This document shows positions 1 through 10,384 of a stretch of DNA of 64,000 nt, one piece after another. Positions within the stretch are counted from its first letter, which is position 1, and every line of letters begins with the position of its first letter. Source of the DNA: Gracilibacillus suaedae (GTDB lineage: Bacteria; Bacillota; Bacilli; Bacillales; Amphibacillaceae); the NCBI RefSeq assembly GCF_017599345.1, contig NZ_JAGFVL010000057.1, forward strand, positions 148,562-212,561, given 5' to 3'. The notes below the pieces were generated by a model. That model saw only the letters and a list, made by a program, of their open reading frames with translations. It did not search any database and was not told the DNA's origin. The position numbers and the translations under genes were made by a program.

Positions 1-449
1 ATAACTTAGGAGAAATTCAAAATCTAGTGGCTTACGGATTGGGGTACGGACTTGGTGTAGTCATTGGTTCAAAAATAGAAGAAAAATTAGCGCTTGGATA
101 TATCACGGTTAATGTGATTTCTTCAGATCCAGATATTTCATTCACAAAGCAATTAAGGGACAAAGGCTATGGAGTAACGAGCTGGTATGCATACGGTATG
201 GACGGTGACCGGTTATCCATGCAAATTCTGTCACCGAGAAAATACGAATTGCATTTATACGAAACGATTAAATCTATTGATCCCAAAGCCTTTATTATTG
301 CCTACGAACCGAAACAAATTCATGGAGGGTTCTGGGTAAAACAAGTGAAGAAAGGGAGGATTCGAAAAAGTGTCAAAAAAGCAGAAGAACAGCAGCAACA
401 AGAAGCAAACCAAGAAGAAGTTCGAAGTGATGGAGAACGAGACAATTGA
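1..449 (+). CDS. yebE: UPF0316/DUF2179 membrane protein YebE, 5'-truncated by window edge
   Basis: This is the C-terminal part of a YebE-type protein. The open frame runs in from the window edge (codons begin at base 3), so the true start and most of the N-terminal membrane region lie outside. The visible part has the end of a hydrophobic segment, the family-typical stretch [19 protein letters not shown] and a DUF2179 domain ending near [11 protein letters not shown] basic, Gln/Glu-rich tail follows and overlaps the next gene by 80 bases. Its place upstream of yebG and the pur operon matches Bacillus subtilis. The molecular role is unknown. Confidence 0.9.
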   Translation, partial: NLGEIQNLVAYGLGYGLGVVIGSKIEEKLALGYITVNVISSDPDISFTKQLRDKGYGVTSWYAYGMDGDRLSMQILSPRKYELHLYETIKSIDPKAFIIAYEPKQIHGGFWVKQVKKGRIRKSVKKAEEQQQQEANQEEVRSDGERDN

Positions 450-594
450 TGAGTGCTTAGCAAGAATAAAGCAGGAAGGATATCAACCAACAAGGCGTGT
501 GGAGGAACCAGTTTTCATAGAAGAAAATGGTCAACCTGTTCTTAATGGCAGAAAGATAGTATTTGATGCAAAATTAGTAAAACACGAACATTAA
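370..594 (+). CDS. yebG: NETI-motif protein YebG
   Basis: Small protein of 74 residues with a Lys/Gln-rich N-terminus and the defining NETI motif ([18 protein letters not shown]) near residues 21-38. The start is GTG at 370, chosen because a strong ribosome binding site (GGGAGG, about 355-360) lies 9 bases upstream. It overlaps the end of yebE by 80 bases in another frame, so the two are probably translationally linked. In Bacillus subtilis the homologue also sits between yebE and purE. The biochemical function is unknown. Confidence 0.85.
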   Translation: MSKKQKNSSNKKQTKKKFEVMENETIDECLARIKQEGYQPTRRVEEPVFIEENGQPVLNGRKIVFDAKLVKHEH

Positions 595-717
595 GAGACA
601 TTTCTATACACGATTTGTTCGCTTATTTTTGTACCTTTTAATTTTCTGATGATAATAATCAACCTCTTGCAAATAATAATTTTGTATGTATACCCAACTA
701 TTTAAAGGAGGATGATT

Positions 718-1404
718 ATGAAACTTTTTAGATGGGGGATAGCTGGTGTTTTTCTTTTAGTAACAATAATGACTTTGAATGACACGGGTATTCTTAATTC
801 TGCAGACGAAAATACGGTAAGTGCAGTTGAAACAAGGATGTTAACTAAGCATCACAAGCAAGAAGCTGTTCCGGTTTTTTTTAATAAGAAAGGTAAAGAG
901 AAAGAAGAAGATGTTGAAACGAAATTAAAGGAGCAAGCAAATCAAATTATAGAATTATTAGCAGATCAAAACTTTGAAGAGCTTGCAAACTATGTACACG
1001 AGGAGAAGGGACTTTTATATTCTCCATATGTTAATGTGAGTGAAGATGATCTGGTATTTGAGCCAAGTGAAGTAGCTGCATTCAAAGAAGATACAGAAGA
1101 GTATGTATGGGGCGTGGAAGACGGTAGTGGATTTCCTATTGAGTTGACCCCAGTTGAATATCATGAAGAATATGTTTATCAGGCTGATTACGTTAACCCG
1201 GATCAGGTAACGTTTGATAACACGGATAGCCGTGGAAATATGATTAATAATATTAAAGAATTCTTTCCACAGTCACATCATGTAGAATTTTATAAAGAAG
1301 GTCAGGAAGAGTTAGACTGGAGCAGTTTGTATGTGGTTTTTGAGTCAAATGAACAAGGTAAATGGAAACTTGTAGCATTGGTAAATGATCAATGGACGAT
1401 ATAA
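718..1404 (+). CDS. secreted or membrane-anchored acidic protein of unknown function
   Basis: A 228-residue protein with a hydrophobic N-terminal segment (about residues 4-20) after MKLFRW, which fits an uncleaved signal anchor or signal peptide. The rest is very acidic and rich in Tyr, Phe and Glu, with no motif I can name. I chose ATG 718 over ATG 712 because the AAAGGAGG at 704-711 leaves no spacing for 712 and about 6 bases for 718. The TAA stop lies inside the left end of an interspersed repeat, so the original C-terminus may have been changed by that insertion. It is separate from the pur operon, which has its own promoter at 1668. Confidence 0.75.
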   Translation: MKLFRWGIAGVFLLVTIMTLNDTGILNSADENTVSAVETRMLTKHHKQEAVPVFFNKKGKEKEEDVETKLKEQANQIIELLADQNFEELANYVHEEKGLLYSPYVNVSEDDLVFEPSEVAAFKEDTEEYVWGVEDGSGFPIELTPVEYHEEYVYQADYVNPDQVTFDNTDSRGNMINNIKEFFPQSHHVEFYKEGQEELDWSSLYVVFESNEQGKWKLVALVNDQWTI

Positions 1405-1511
1405 AGTGAGACTATGCTCAGTGGGGGTTGGACTCCCACCGAGCATTAGCGTCAGTTATTCTTCGTGTTACTTGAAGCTTGAAGTGGCGGTCTTACAGAT
1501 TATTAGCACAC
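1401..1511 (+). repeat. two-hairpin interspersed repeat, copy A
   Basis: It starts ATAAAGTGAGACTATGCTC, forms a long hairpin (ATGCTCaGTGGG paired with CCCACcGAGCAT, 1413-1446), then a second small hairpin around CTTGAAGCTTGAAG, and ends at TTAGCAC. Related copies lie at 39471-39618, 53687-53738, 56704-56726 (left end only), 62565-62651 and, degenerate, 18793-18836. No coding capacity. It could be a non-autonomous mobile element or a structured RNA. Confidence 0.7.
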
Positions 1512-1620
1512 AGGAGCTTGTATGGCTAAGATGGTCAGCAAGCTCTTGTTTTTTAGTTTGTAAACTGGTATAGCTATTCTTCGATTCCTATTGGATATAG
1601 TTCAGACTTTTAACTTTCCA

Positions 1621-1666
1621 AAAACCGAACGTTGGCATAAACTACTATTTTAATGTTCGATTTTTT
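1621..1666 (+). promoter_or_regulatory. PurR operator (PurBox pair) of the pur operon
   Basis: Two inverted A-rich elements with CGAAC cores: AAAACCGAACGTTG at 1621-1634 and, on the other strand, AAAAAATCGAACAT at 1653-1666. They are separated by 18 bases and lie directly upstream of the -35 box. This arrangement and core match Bacillus subtilis PurBoxes bound by the PurR repressor, which is released by PRPP. Assigned by pattern only. Confidence 0.7.
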
Positions 1667-1667
1667 G

Positions 1668-1697
1668 TTGACAGGATTCGAGTGCTCTTGTTATCAT
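1668..1697 (+). promoter_or_regulatory. sigma-A promoter of the pur operon
   Basis: TTGACA at 1668-1673 and TATCAT at 1692-1697 with 18-bp spacing (or TTATCA at 1691 with 17 bp). It is placed between the PurBox pair and the guanine riboswitch, as expected for purE transcription. Confidence 0.75.
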
Positions 1698-1729
1698 AAC
1701 AGTGTAGTAAAAAAACCTAACAAAGTAAC

Positions 1730-1798
1730 TACCTCATATAATTTGAGAATATGGCTCAAAAGTTTCTACCCATCACCGTAAATGATGGACTATGAGGG
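1730..1798 (+). ncRNA. guanine riboswitch (purine aptamer) in the purE leader
   Basis: The three-way junction is plain. P1 strands are CCTCATA at 1732 and TATGAGG at 1791-1797. Between them lie the conserved junction TATAATTTGAGAATATGGC, the loop-loop pair arms, AGTTTCTACC and CCGTAAATGATGGACTATGAG. The junction base read in GGACTATGAG is C, which is the guanine-specific identity at position 74 (adenine switches have U). Ligand binding should stabilise P1 and allow the downstream terminator to form, turning pur expression off. Confidence 0.93.
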
Positions 1799-1852
1799 AA
1801 GATGACCGATGATTTTATCGAGAAAAATCATCAGGATAGTAATGGAATTACC

Positions 1853-1898
1853 ACCTATTCATCTTCTCTCCTGATAGAGAAATGGATAGGTTTTTTTG
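1853..1898 (+). terminator. riboswitch-controlled intrinsic terminator before purE
   Basis: The stem CCTATTCATCTTCTC (from 1854) pairs with GAGAAATGGATAGG and is followed by seven T (1891-1897). A separate hairpin (GATGATTTT ... AAAATCATC, about 1809-1832) lies between aptamer and terminator and may belong to the expression platform. Guanine binding is expected to favour termination here. Confidence 0.88.
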
Positions 1899-1929
1899 TA
1901 TCCAATTATTAATGAATTGTCATGGACGA

Positions 1930-2112
1930 AGCGGACATTTAGTGCGTTATTTGTTGGAATAACACCCGTTTTTCAGTGTTAGCGGACATTTAATCCCTTA
2001 TTTAGTTCCTTTCTGTTTAAATAAACGGTATTTTCGATGAATAGCGGAATAGATGTCCGCCGATAGCCTGAAAAGGGCATTTTTGTCACAAATAGCGGAA
2101 TAAATGTCCGTC
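1930..2112. repeat. 181-bp palindromic GCGGAC/GTCCGC element in the purE leader
   Basis: Two direct units start GCGGACATTTA at 1931 and 1982 (51 bp apart). Two inverted units carry the mirror motif with GTCCG at 2055 and 2106 (51 bp apart). The distance between the halves is 73 bp. A second element at 32795-32975 has exactly the same 51/73/51 spacing and total length but diverged filler. It lies between the riboswitch terminator and purE, so it is part of the purE leader mRNA. Confidence 0.8.
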
Positions 2113-2214
2113 CGAGGCCAAATGTGCAAGAGCGTATCAAAGTTCATATTAATTCGCAGTATATACTATATACAAGGTTCAAACAGATATTATATAGAAG
2201 GAAGAGGGGATTGT

Positions 2215-2706
2215 ATGTCACAAGTTGGTGTTATTATGGGGAGCATATCGGATTGGGAAACGATGAAGCATACTTGTGAGGCGTTGGAAGAACTAGGAGT
2301 TAGTTATGAGAAAGAAGTGATTTCCGCGCATAGAACGCCAGAAGACATGTTTGAATATGCCGAAACAGCACGTGACAGAGGCTTGAAAGTAATCATCGCA
2401 GGAGCTGGCGGCGCAGCGCATTTACCAGGCATGGTCGCATCTAAAACAACCCTGCCCGTTATCGGTGTACCAGTTAAAACAAGCACACTAAGTGGTGTCG
2501 ATTCACTCTATTCCATCGTACAAATGCCAGGCGGTGTACCAGTTGCAACCGTCGCAATTGGAAAAGCAGGAGCCAAGAATGCAGGCATCCTCGCAGCTCA
2601 AATTATCGGTACAACTGACCAAGAGACAGCATCACGACTAGCCAACCATCAAAATCAACTAAAAGAAAAAGTAGCAGAAATGAGGGACAATCTTGCAGAC
2701 CAATAA
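2215..2706 (+). CDS. purE: N5-carboxyaminoimidazole ribonucleotide mutase, PurE
   Basis: Converts N5-CAIR to CAIR in the cytosol, after PurK in IMP synthesis. The 163-residue product has the class I PurE landmarks: GSISD near residues 9-13 (phosphate binding), SAHRTPE near 38-44, and [12 protein letters not shown]. The frame stays open upstream to 2104, but the family begins at [10 protein letters not shown], and ATG 2215 is preceded by AAGAGGGGA at 2201-2210. First gene of the twelve-gene operon. Its last 14 bases overlap purK. Expression should be under PurR and guanine riboswitch control. Confidence 0.97.
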   Translation: MSQVGVIMGSISDWETMKHTCEALEELGVSYEKEVISAHRTPEDMFEYAETARDRGLKVIIAGAGGAAHLPGMVASKTTLPVIGVPVKTSTLSGVDSLYSIVQMPGGVPVATVAIGKAGAKNAGILAAQIIGTTDQETASRLANHQNQLKEKVAEMRDNLADQ

Positions 2707-3820
2707 ATTGTTATTCGGATCTACTATCGGAATTATCGGTGGGGGACAACTAGGACGAATGATGACAACAGTAGCCAAGCATATGGGATATCACGTTATC
2801 GTACTCGATCCTACTCCAGGTTGCCCGACAGCACAAGTTGCTGACGAACAAATTGTTGCAGCATATGACGATCTAGCTGCAGTTAAACAACTAGCAGAGA
2901 AAAGTGATGTCGTGACATACGAATTTGAAAATGTAGATTTAACAGCAGCCCAAATTTTAGAAGATGCAGCTATTCTTCCACAAGGTGCCAACTCACTGAA
3001 GGTTACCCAAGACCGTGAATTAGAGAAGAAAGCAATGGTCGACAGTAATCAGCCAGTAGCCGATTTTGCGATTGTCACAACCACCGAAGAATTACAGACA
3101 GCAGTTGAACAAATTGGTTATCCTTCTGTTGTTAAAACATGCCGAGGAGGATATGACGGTAAGGGTCAAGTGAAACTTTCTAATCCAGCAGACATCGAAA
3201 CAGCAGTTGAAATGTTACAACAGGCAGATCGTTTAATCGTAGAAAAGTGGGTACCTTTTGATAAAGAAATCTCGATTGTTTTTACAAGGTCACAATCAGG
3301 CGAGATCACTTATTTTCCAGTAGCAGAAAACATTCACCGGGATCATATTTTACATGCAACAATTGCACCTGGTCGAGTTTCCGAAAAAATTGCAGAGAAA
3401 GCACGTCAAGCAGCGAAAGCAATCGCAGAAACGATAGGTGTTGTCGGAACGTTCGCGATCGAAATGTTCGTATGTGGGGAAGATATCTTAATAAATGAAT
3501 TGGCACCTAGACCACATAATTCAGGACATTTCACGATCGAGGCATGTGATGTCTCACAATTTGAGCAGCATGTTCGTGCAATTTGCGGATTACCATTGAT
3601 ACCAATTCACTCTCATGGCGGTGCTGTAATGGTTAACTTGCTTGGAAAAGATGTAGAACCATTTTTCACTCAATTAAATGACAATCCACATGCACACATT
3701 CATATGTATGGAAAAGCAGAAAACAAGCCATTGCGTAAAATGGGGCATGTAACTTTTATTGGGGACAATCCTTTAATCATATATAATGAACTAGTGGAAA
3801 AAAAGATAATCGAAAACTAG
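2693..3820 (+). CDS. purK: N5-carboxyaminoimidazole ribonucleotide synthase, PurK
   Basis: ATP-dependent carboxylation of AIR with bicarbonate to give N5-CAIR, feeding PurE. The 375-residue protein has an N-terminal GGGQLGRMM nucleotide-fold loop near residue 16 and an ATP-grasp core containing [12 protein letters not shown] and [18 protein letters not shown] near residues 265-282, which includes metal ligands. The start is TTG 2693, inside the 3' end of purE, with GAGGGA at 2682-2687 as ribosome binding site. Length and order are normal for Firmicutes. Confidence 0.96.
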   Translation: MQTNKLLFGSTIGIIGGGQLGRMMTTVAKHMGYHVIVLDPTPGCPTAQVADEQIVAAYDDLAAVKQLAEKSDVVTYEFENVDLTAAQILEDAAILPQGANSLKVTQDRELEKKAMVDSNQPVADFAIVTTTEELQTAVEQIGYPSVVKTCRGGYDGKGQVKLSNPADIETAVEMLQQADRLIVEKWVPFDKEISIVFTRSQSGEITYFPVAENIHRDHILHATIAPGRVSEKIAEKARQAAKAIAETIGVVGTFAIEMFVCGEDILINELAPRPHNSGHFTIEACDVSQFEQHVRAICGLPLIPIHSHGGAVMVNLLGKDVEPFFTQLNDNPHAHIHMYGKAENKPLRKMGHVTFIGDNPLIIYNELVEKKIIEN

Positions 3821-3833
3821 GAGGAAACATTTT

Positions 3834-5129
3834 ATGATCGAACGTTATACAAGAGAAGAAATGGGAAATATCTGGACAGATGAGAATCGCTTTAAAGCAT
3901 GGCTTGAAGTGGAAATATTAGCATGTGAGGCATGGAGTGAATTGGGCATTATACCAAAAGAAGATGTCAAAAAAATTAGAGAAAATGCTTCTTTTGATAT
4001 CGAACGGATTTTTGAAATTGAACAAGAGACTCGCCATGATGTGGTAGCATTCACCCGTGCTGTTAGTGAGACATTAGGTGATGAGAAGAAATGGGTACAC
4101 TACGGTCTTACTTCAACGGATGTTGTAGATACGGCACTATCATATTTATTAAAACAAGCGAATCAAATCATTCGTCGTGACATTGTTAACTTCATTGACA
4201 TTTTAAAAGATAAAGCAATCGAGCATAAAAATACCGTTATGATGGGGCGGACACACGGAGTTCATGCAGAACCGACAACTTTCGGTTTGAAAATGGCGCT
4301 ATGGTATGAAGAAATGAAACGTAACCTCGAACGTTTTGATGCAGCAGCAAAAGTGATCGAAACAGGAAAACTGTCAGGAGCGGTTGGTACCTATGCGAAT
4401 ATCGATCCGTTCGTTGAAAAATATGTTTGTGAACAATTAGGGCTGCAGCCGGCACCAGTATCGACCCAAACATTACAGCGTGACCGCCACGCTCACTATA
4501 TGTCGACATTGGCATTAATCGCTAGTTCGATCGAAAAATTCGCAACGGAAATCCGTGGTTTACAGAAAACAGAAACAAGAGAAGTGGAAGAATTTTTTGC
4601 GAAAGGTCAAAAAGGTTCATCCGCAATGCCGCATAAACGTAATCCAATCGGTTCTGAAAATATGACAGGGATGGCTCGTGTTATTCGTGGATACATGACA
4701 ACTTCTTATGAGAATGTATCCTTATGGCATGAACGTGATATTTCTCACTCTTCTGCAGAACGCGTTATTTTACCAGATGCGACGATTGCATTGAATTATA
4801 TGCTCAACCGATTTGGCAATATCGTGAAAAACTTAACGGTATTCCCGGAAAACATGAAACGAAATATCGACCGTACGTATGGGGTTATTTTCTCCCAACG
4901 TGTATTGCTTTCACTTATTGATCAAGGCATGAGTCGTGAGGAAGCATATGATATGGTTCAGCCGAATGCGATGAAGGCTTGGGAGACAGCCACACCATTC
5001 CGCACGCTGATCGAACAAGAAGAGCGTATCACTAGTACATTATCAAAAGAACAAATAGACGATTGCTTTGACTATACGTATCACTTGAAAAATGTTGATC
5101 AAATTTTCAAAAAAATAAGCCTGGCATAA
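3834..5129 (+). CDS. purB: adenylosuccinate lyase, PurB
   Basis: Acts twice in purine synthesis: SAICAR to AICAR plus fumarate, and adenylosuccinate to AMP plus fumarate. The 431-residue product carries the fumarase/aspartase-superfamily signature [11 protein letters not shown] at about residues 262-272, plus the TSTDVVDTA and [11 protein letters not shown] regions with conserved Thr, Ser and His. A clear AGGAGG precedes ATG 3834. It follows purK after 13 bases. Confidence 0.97.
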   Translation: MIERYTREEMGNIWTDENRFKAWLEVEILACEAWSELGIIPKEDVKKIRENASFDIERIFEIEQETRHDVVAFTRAVSETLGDEKKWVHYGLTSTDVVDTALSYLLKQANQIIRRDIVNFIDILKDKAIEHKNTVMMGRTHGVHAEPTTFGLKMALWYEEMKRNLERFDAAAKVIETGKLSGAVGTYANIDPFVEKYVCEQLGLQPAPVSTQTLQRDRHAHYMSTLALIASSIEKFATEIRGLQKTETREVEEFFAKGQKGSSAMPHKRNPIGSENMTGMARVIRGYMTTSYENVSLWHERDISHSSAERVILPDATIALNYMLNRFGNIVKNLTVFPENMKRNIDRTYGVIFSQRVLLSLIDQGMSREEAYDMVQPNAMKAWETATPFRTLIEQEERITSTLSKEQIDDCFDYTYHLKNVDQIFKKISLA

Positions 5130-5142
5130 GGAGTTGAATCCA

Positions 5143-5856
5143 ATGAAAGACAAGCTGTTATATGAAGGAAAAGCAAAGCAAGTATTTACAGTAGCGGATA
5201 ATCCGAATTTATTAGTCCTTTCTTATAAAAATGATGCAACAGCCTTTAACGGCGAGAAAAAGGCAGAATTTCAAGGGAAAGGTCGTTATAATAACTTGAT
5301 TTCTGCTAAAGTGTTTGAATATCTCCGAGTGCAGGGGATCACTAGTCACTTTAAAGAAACGTTAAATGAGACAGAACAATTAGTAGAAAAGACAACGATT
5401 ATTCCGCTTGAGGTTGTCGTTCGTAATGTTGCAGCGGGAAGCATCGTCCGCCGTACAGGAATTGAGGAGAAAACTATTTTTGATCCACCGTTAGTGGAAC
5501 TTTTTTATAAAAAGGATGAACTTGGTGATCCGTTAATCAATGATGATCATGCATTACTTTTAACAGATGTAACTGAAGCAGACCTGATAAAAATTAAAGA
5601 TATGGCACTTCAAGTAAACGAACAATTGCAAGCTTTCTTCAAAGAAATTAATTTACAGCTTGTCGATTTCAAATTGGAATTCGGTCGCAATGCGAGTGGT
5701 GAGATTGTCTTGTCTGACGAAGTAAGTCCTGACACTTGTAGACTATGGGATATCGCAACAGGTGAGAAGATGGACAAAGACGTATTTCGTGAAGACTTAG
5801 GTGATTTAGTTACTGTATATGACAATATATTATCGAGACTGGAGGCAAAACAATGA
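5143..5856 (+). CDS. purC: SAICAR synthase, PurC
   Basis: Joins CAIR with aspartate using ATP to form SAICAR. The 237-residue protein begins MKDKLLYEGKAKQVF. It contains the family signatures PLEVVVRNVAAGS near residue 90 and the acidic FGRNASGEIVLSDEVSPDT stretch near 178-196. ATG 5143 is preferred over an in-frame TTG at 5134, because AAGGAG at 5128-5133 gives 9-base spacing only to 5143. The stop overlaps the purS start by 4 bases. Confidence 0.97.
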   Translation: MKDKLLYEGKAKQVFTVADNPNLLVLSYKNDATAFNGEKKAEFQGKGRYNNLISAKVFEYLRVQGITSHFKETLNETEQLVEKTTIIPLEVVVRNVAAGSIVRRTGIEEKTIFDPPLVELFYKKDELGDPLINDDHALLLTDVTEADLIKIKDMALQVNEQLQAFFKEINLQLVDFKLEFGRNASGEIVLSDEVSPDTCRLWDIATGEKMDKDVFREDLGDLVTVYDNILSRLEAKQ

Positions 5857-6104
5857 AACTAGTAAAGGTACACATTACATTAAAAGAAGGTGTATTAGAC
5901 CCACAAGGTAAAGCAGTACAAGGATCTTTAAATACATTAGGCTATAACAATGTCAAAGAGGTTCGTGTAGGAAAGTATTTGGAATTAACCGTTAATGATG
6001 ATGCAAATATCGAAGCAGAGATTGAAGCAATGTGTAACAAGCTACTCGCAAATCCAGTTATCGAGAATTATAAATTTACAGTAGAAGAGGGGGTAGTCCA
6101 GTGA
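5853..6104 (+). CDS. purS: FGAM synthase subunit PurS
   Basis: The 83-residue small subunit of the three-part formylglycinamidine ribonucleotide synthase (PurL-PurQ-PurS). It is thought to help ammonia transfer from PurQ to PurL. It starts [19 protein letters not shown], which is diagnostic for PurS. ATG 5853 sits in an ATGA overlap with purC. It also overlaps purQ by 4 bases, so the three subunits are tightly coupled. Confidence 0.96.
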   Translation: MKLVKVHITLKEGVLDPQGKAVQGSLNTLGYNNVKEVRVGKYLELTVNDDANIEAEIEAMCNKLLANPVIENYKFTVEEGVVQ

Positions 6105-6784
6105 AATTTGCTGTGATTGTCTTCCCTGGCTCCAACTGTGACCGCGATATGTACTATGCAGCCAAGGATGCCCTGGGCGAAGACGCTGATATGCTTTGGT
6201 ACCAGGAAGCAAATTTGGAAGGCTATGATGCTATTTTAATCCCTGGTGGATTTTCATACGGTGACTATCTTCGTTCTGGAGCAATCGCGTCTACATCCGA
6301 TATCGTCGTGCAATTACGAGAACAAGCAGATAAAGGTGTCCCGATCCTTGGCGTTTGCAACGGCTTTCAAATTTTACTAGAATCAGGTTTATTGCCAGGT
6401 GCGATGCTACGCAATAAGAATCTGAAATTCATGTGTCATTTTGAAAACTTAATTGTGGAAAACAATGACAGCCTTTTTACTTCGAAATATCAAAAAGGCG
6501 AGGTCGTATCGATTCCGATCGCACATCATGATGGAAACTATTATTGTGACGATGCGACGCTTGCTAGATTAAAAGAAAATAATCAGATTGTATTCACATA
6601 TGAAAATAACCCAAATGGTTCTGTCGCAGATATTGCCGGAATCATCAATGAACAAGGAAATGTCCTAGGAATGATGCCTCACCCGGAACGTGCGGTAGAA
6701 GCTATTCTAAATAGTGATGATGGATTAAAACTATTCCAATCAATGCTGGAAAACTGGAGGGAACGTTATGTTGCAGGCGCCTGA
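6101..6784 (+). CDS. purQ: FGAM synthase glutaminase subunit PurQ
   Basis: Class I glutamine amidotransferase that supplies ammonia to PurL. The 227-residue protein shows the nucleophile motif GVCNGFQIL (Cys near residue 86) and the His-Glu part of the triad in MMPHPERA near the C-terminus. It starts with GTG 6101, overlapping the purS stop, with AGAGGGGG just upstream. Its 3' end overlaps purL by 17 bases. Confidence 0.97.
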   Translation: MKFAVIVFPGSNCDRDMYYAAKDALGEDADMLWYQEANLEGYDAILIPGGFSYGDYLRSGAIASTSDIVVQLREQADKGVPILGVCNGFQILLESGLLPGAMLRNKNLKFMCHFENLIVENNDSLFTSKYQKGEVVSIPIAHHDGNYYCDDATLARLKENNQIVFTYENNPNGSVADIAGIINEQGNVLGMMPHPERAVEAILNSDDGLKLFQSMLENWRERYVAGA

Positions 6785-8996
6785 GATTACTCCTGAAATG
6801 ATAGAACAAGATAAAGTCTATCAAGAAATGGGGTTAACAGATAAAGAGTATGACATGATAAAAGACATTATGGGTCGTCGCCCGAATTTTACCGAGATTG
6901 GTATTTTCTCCGTCATGTGGTCAGAACACTGCAGTTATAAAACTTCTAAACCCTTATTAAAGAAATTTCCGACAGAAGGACCGCAAGTCGTGCAAGGTCC
7001 TGGTGAGGGTGCCGGTGTTGTTGATATTGGTGATGGTCAAGGTGTCGTATTTAAAGTTGAAAGCCATAACCACCCTTCAGCAGTAGAGCCGTATCAAGGG
7101 GCGGCAACAGGTGTCGGTGGTATTATCCGTGACGTTTTCTCGATGGGTGCTCGCCCGATTGCGTCTTTGAACTCACTACGTTTTGGTAATCTTAACACGG
7201 GTCGTGTCAAATATCTCTTTGATGAAGTTGTGCACGGTATCGCTGGCTACGGCAACTGTGTAGGAGTACCTACTGTTGGGGGAGAAGTACAATTTGATGA
7301 TTGCTATGAAGGTAACCCACTCGTTAATGCAATGTGTGTTGGCCTAATTGATACAAAAGATATTCAAAAAGGAATCGCAGCAGGGCTTGGTAACACGATC
7401 ATGTATGTTGGTTCGAAAACAGGTCGTGATGGTATCCATGGTGCTACATTTGCATCAGAAGATTTATCGGAAGACTCTGAAAGCAAACGTTCCAACGTTC
7501 AAGTCGGTGACCCTTTTATGGAAAAATTACTAATTGAAGCATGCTTAGAAGTGATTCATTCTGATGCATTAGTGGGAATTCAAGATATGGGGGCAGCTGG
7601 TCTGACATCATCCGCTAGTGAAATGGCAAGTAAAGCTGGAATGGGGATGGAAATGAACTTAGACCTGATCCCGCAACGTGAGGAAAACATGACGGCATAT
7701 GAAATGATGTTGTCAGAATCACAAGAACGTATGCTGTTATGTGTAAAAAAAGGTCAAGAGCAGGAAATTGTCGACATCTTCAAGAAATACGGATTAGAAG
7801 CTGTAGCAGTAGGTAAGGTTACAGACGATAACATGTTTCGCTTATTGCATAAAGGAGAAGTCGTGGCAGACATTCCTGTCGACAATTTGGCAGAAGATGC
7901 ACCGATTTTCCATAAAGAATCAAAAGTACCAAGCTTTTACGAAGAATATCAAAGAATGCCTGCATATCAACCAGAGGTCAAAGATCATGCTGAGACATTA
8001 AAGCAGTTATTACAACAACCAACGATCGCAAGTAAAGAATATGTCTATGATCAATATGATTCAATGGTACAGGCGAATACGGTTTTTTCACCAGGTTCTG
8101 ACGCAGCAGTTGTACGTGTTCGTGGATATGACAAAGCAATCGCTATGACTACTGACTGTAATTCTCGTTACATTCATTTAGATCCGGAAACAGGCGGTAA
8201 AATTGCTGTAGCAGAAGCAGCACGAAATATCGTTGCCTCTGGTGCGAAGCCACTAGCACTTACTGATGGTTTGAACTTCGGTAATCCAGACAAGCCAGAA
8301 AACTTCTGGCAAATGGAGAAAAGTGTAGAAGGAATGAGCGCAGCCAGTCTTAGACTGAACACACCGGTTATCAGTGGTAATGTTTCGCTTTATAACGAGT
8401 CTAACGGTCAGGCAATCTTCCCAACACCAGTTGTAGGTATGGTTGGATTACACGAATCCCTTGACCATATTACACCGTCTCACTTCCAACATGAAGGTGA
8501 CTTGATTTATGTAATTGGTGAAACAGAAGCAGAGTTCGGAGGTAGTGAACTGCAAAACCTGTTGGAAGGTAAATACTTTGGTAAAGCACCAGCGATTGAC
8601 TTAGATATCGAAACCAAACATCAAGAGCAATTGTTAGTAGCAATTCGCGCAGGTCTTATTTCATCTGCTCATGACATTGCAGAAGGTGGACTTGGTGTAG
8701 CTTTAGCAGAAAGTCTATTTAATGATAAAGAATTAGGTGCAGACGTTCAATTAGCAGGTGACCTTACAGCAGCACTTTTCAGTGAATCACAATCACGTTT
8801 TGTTGTAACAGTTCCGGAGAAAGATCGCGAGGCATTTGAAGCGAAAGTAGAAGATGCGCAATTAGTAGGAACGGTAACAGCGACCAATCAATTAGTTGTG
8901 CGCAATGGTGAGAAAGAAGCAATCACAGAAGATGTAACAACTTTACAACAGCTGTGGAAAGGAGCTATCCCGTGCTTGCTGAAATCAAAGGCTTAA
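6768..8996 (+). CDS. purL: FGAM synthase large catalytic subunit PurL
   Basis: Catalyses ATP-dependent amidation of FGAR to FGAM using ammonia from PurQ. At 742 residues it is the small (Gram-positive) form that needs PurS and PurQ. Motifs include [15 protein letters not shown] near residue 50, [20 protein letters not shown] near 100, and the repeated PurM-like fold with [18 protein letters not shown] in the C-terminal half. ATG 6768 with CTGGAGGG upstream. Its end overlaps purF by 25 bases if purF starts at 8972. Confidence 0.97.
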   Translation: MLQAPEITPEMIEQDKVYQEMGLTDKEYDMIKDIMGRRPNFTEIGIFSVMWSEHCSYKTSKPLLKKFPTEGPQVVQGPGEGAGVVDIGDGQGVVFKVESHNHPSAVEPYQGAATGVGGIIRDVFSMGARPIASLNSLRFGNLNTGRVKYLFDEVVHGIAGYGNCVGVPTVGGEVQFDDCYEGNPLVNAMCVGLIDTKDIQKGIAAGLGNTIMYVGSKTGRDGIHGATFASEDLSEDSESKRSNVQVGDPFMEKLLIEACLEVIHSDALVGIQDMGAAGLTSSASEMASKAGMGMEMNLDLIPQREENMTAYEMMLSESQERMLLCVKKGQEQEIVDIFKKYGLEAVAVGKVTDDNMFRLLHKGEVVADIPVDNLAEDAPIFHKESKVPSFYEEYQRMPAYQPEVKDHAETLKQLLQQPTIASKEYVYDQYDSMVQANTVFSPGSDAAVVRVRGYDKAIAMTTDCNSRYIHLDPETGGKIAVAEAARNIVASGAKPLALTDGLNFGNPDKPENFWQMEKSVEGMSAASLRLNTPVISGNVSLYNESNGQAIFPTPVVGMVGLHESLDHITPSHFQHEGDLIYVIGETEAEFGGSELQNLLEGKYFGKAPAIDLDIETKHQEQLLVAIRAGLISSAHDIAEGGLGVALAESLFNDKELGADVQLAGDLTAALFSESQSRFVVTVPEKDREAFEAKVEDAQLVGTVTATNQLVVRNGEKEAITEDVTTLQQLWKGAIPCLLKSKA

Positions 8997-10384
8997 ACGA
9001 AGAATGTGGTGTATTTGCGATCTGGGGACATGAGAAAGCAGCCGAAATGACATATTACGGGCTCCATGCGCTCCAGCATCGTGGCCAAGAAGGTGCAGGA
9101 ATTGTCACGACAGATGGTGAAAAATTAAATGTCCATAAAGGCGTTGGTCTTGTCAATGACGTCTTTTCAGAAGATCAATTTTCTCGTTTACAAGGCCATG
9201 CAGCAATCGGTCATGTTCGTTATGCAACACAAGGTGGCGGTGGTTTCGAAAATGTTCAACCATTAGTCTTCCGCTCGCAAACGACAAGTATGGCACTAGC
9301 ACACAATGGTAATCTAGTAAATGCCCATCAACTGAAAAGTCAACTAGAAGCACAGGGGAGTATTTTACAAACAACTTCTGATACTGAAGTGATCGCACAC
9401 TTGATTAAGCGGAGTGGTCATCTTCCGTTAGAAGACGCCATCGCTTCTGCATTAGGGATGATTAAGGGAGCATATGCTTTTTCGATTTTGACAGAGGATC
9501 AGATGTTTGTTGGATTAGATCCACGCGGTTTACGCCCATTATCGATCGGACGTTTAGGCGATGCATATGTCATAGCTTCTGAGACTTGCGCATTTGATCT
9601 AATTGGTGCAACTTATGAGCGTGAAGTACGTCCTGGTGAATTGATAATCATTGATGAAGATGGCTTTCGAACGAAAGAATTTACATCACCATTACAACGT
9701 ACACTTTGCTCAATGGAATATGTCTACTTTTCTCGCCCTGATAGTGATTTGAATGAGAAAAATGTTCATGCTAGTCGTAAAACAATGGGAAAACAATTAG
9801 CAAATGAAGCACCGATTGAAGCGGATGTTGTAACTGGTGTACCAGATTCTAGTATATCAGCAGCAATCGGTTTTTCTGAAGCAACCGGCATTCCTTATGA
9901 GTTAGGTTTAATTAAAAACCGCTATGTTGGCAGAACGTTTATCCAGCCTTCACAAGAGCTACGCGAGCAAGGAGTCAAAATGAAGTTATCCGCTGTTCGT
10001 GGGATTGTAGAAGGTAAACGTGTCGTGATGGTAGATGATTCCATTGTTCGTGGTACTACTAGTCGCCGTATTGTACGCCTGTTAAAAGAAGCAGGTGCAA
10101 CAGAGGTTCATGTTCGTATAGCGTCCCCTCCGATACAAAACCCATGTTACTATGGGATTGATACATCAACAAAAGGGGAGTTAATCGCAGCGAATAATTC
10201 GATCGAAGAAATGCGTGAAATCATCGGTGCAGACACGTTATCTTTTTTATCAACGGAAGGATTAGAAGCTTCGATTGTAGAAGATCGTGATCGTATGCAA
10301 CATGGTGTTTGCCAAGCATGCTTTACTGGAAATTATCCAACTGAGATTTACCCAGATACAGTAATTCCTGCTTATAAAGATTAA
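8972..10384 (+). CDS. purF: amidophosphoribosyltransferase, PurF
   Basis: The committed step: PRPP plus glutamine gives phosphoribosylamine. I place the start at GTG 8972 rather than GTG 8954. AAAGGAG lies at 8958-8964, and the protein then begins [12 protein letters not shown], an 11-residue propeptide before the Ntn nucleophile Cys12, as in Bacillus subtilis. The PRPP loop [13 protein letters not shown] lies near residue 352. Cysteines in TLCSMEY, QNPCYYG and GVCQAC fit the 4Fe-4S cluster of the Bacillus-type enzyme, which governs oxygen-dependent turnover. A 21-bp repeat array begins right at the stop. Confidence 0.97.
   Translation: MLAEIKGLNEECGVFAIWGHEKAAEMTYYGLHALQHRGQEGAGIVTTDGEKLNVHKGVGLVNDVFSEDQFSRLQGHAAIGHVRYATQGGGGFENVQPLVFRSQTTSMALAHNGNLVNAHQLKSQLEAQGSILQTTSDTEVIAHLIKRSGHLPLEDAIASALGMIKGAYAFSILTEDQMFVGLDPRGLRPLSIGRLGDAYVIASETCAFDLIGATYEREVRPGELIIIDEDGFRTKEFTSPLQRTLCSMEYVYFSRPDSDLNEKNVHASRKTMGKQLANEAPIEADVVTGVPDSSISAAIGFSEATGIPYELGLIKNRYVGRTFIQPSQELREQGVKMKLSAVRGIVEGKRVVMVDDSIVRGTTSRRIVRLLKEAGATEVHVRIASPPIQNPCYYGIDTSTKGELIAANNSIEEMREIIGADTLSFLSTEGLEASIVEDRDRMQHGVCQACFTGNYPTEIYPDTVIPAYKD

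Noticed and set aside
1401..1511. Interpretation of the hairpin at the end of the 718-1404 gene as a plain terminator
   Set aside because: The stem is not followed by a T-run, and the same sequence recurs at several unrelated sites, so it is a repeat first of all.
2104..2214. N-terminal extension of purE
   Set aside because: The extension is non-homologous and starts in the palindromic element; ATG 2215 has a ribosome binding site and the family N-terminus.
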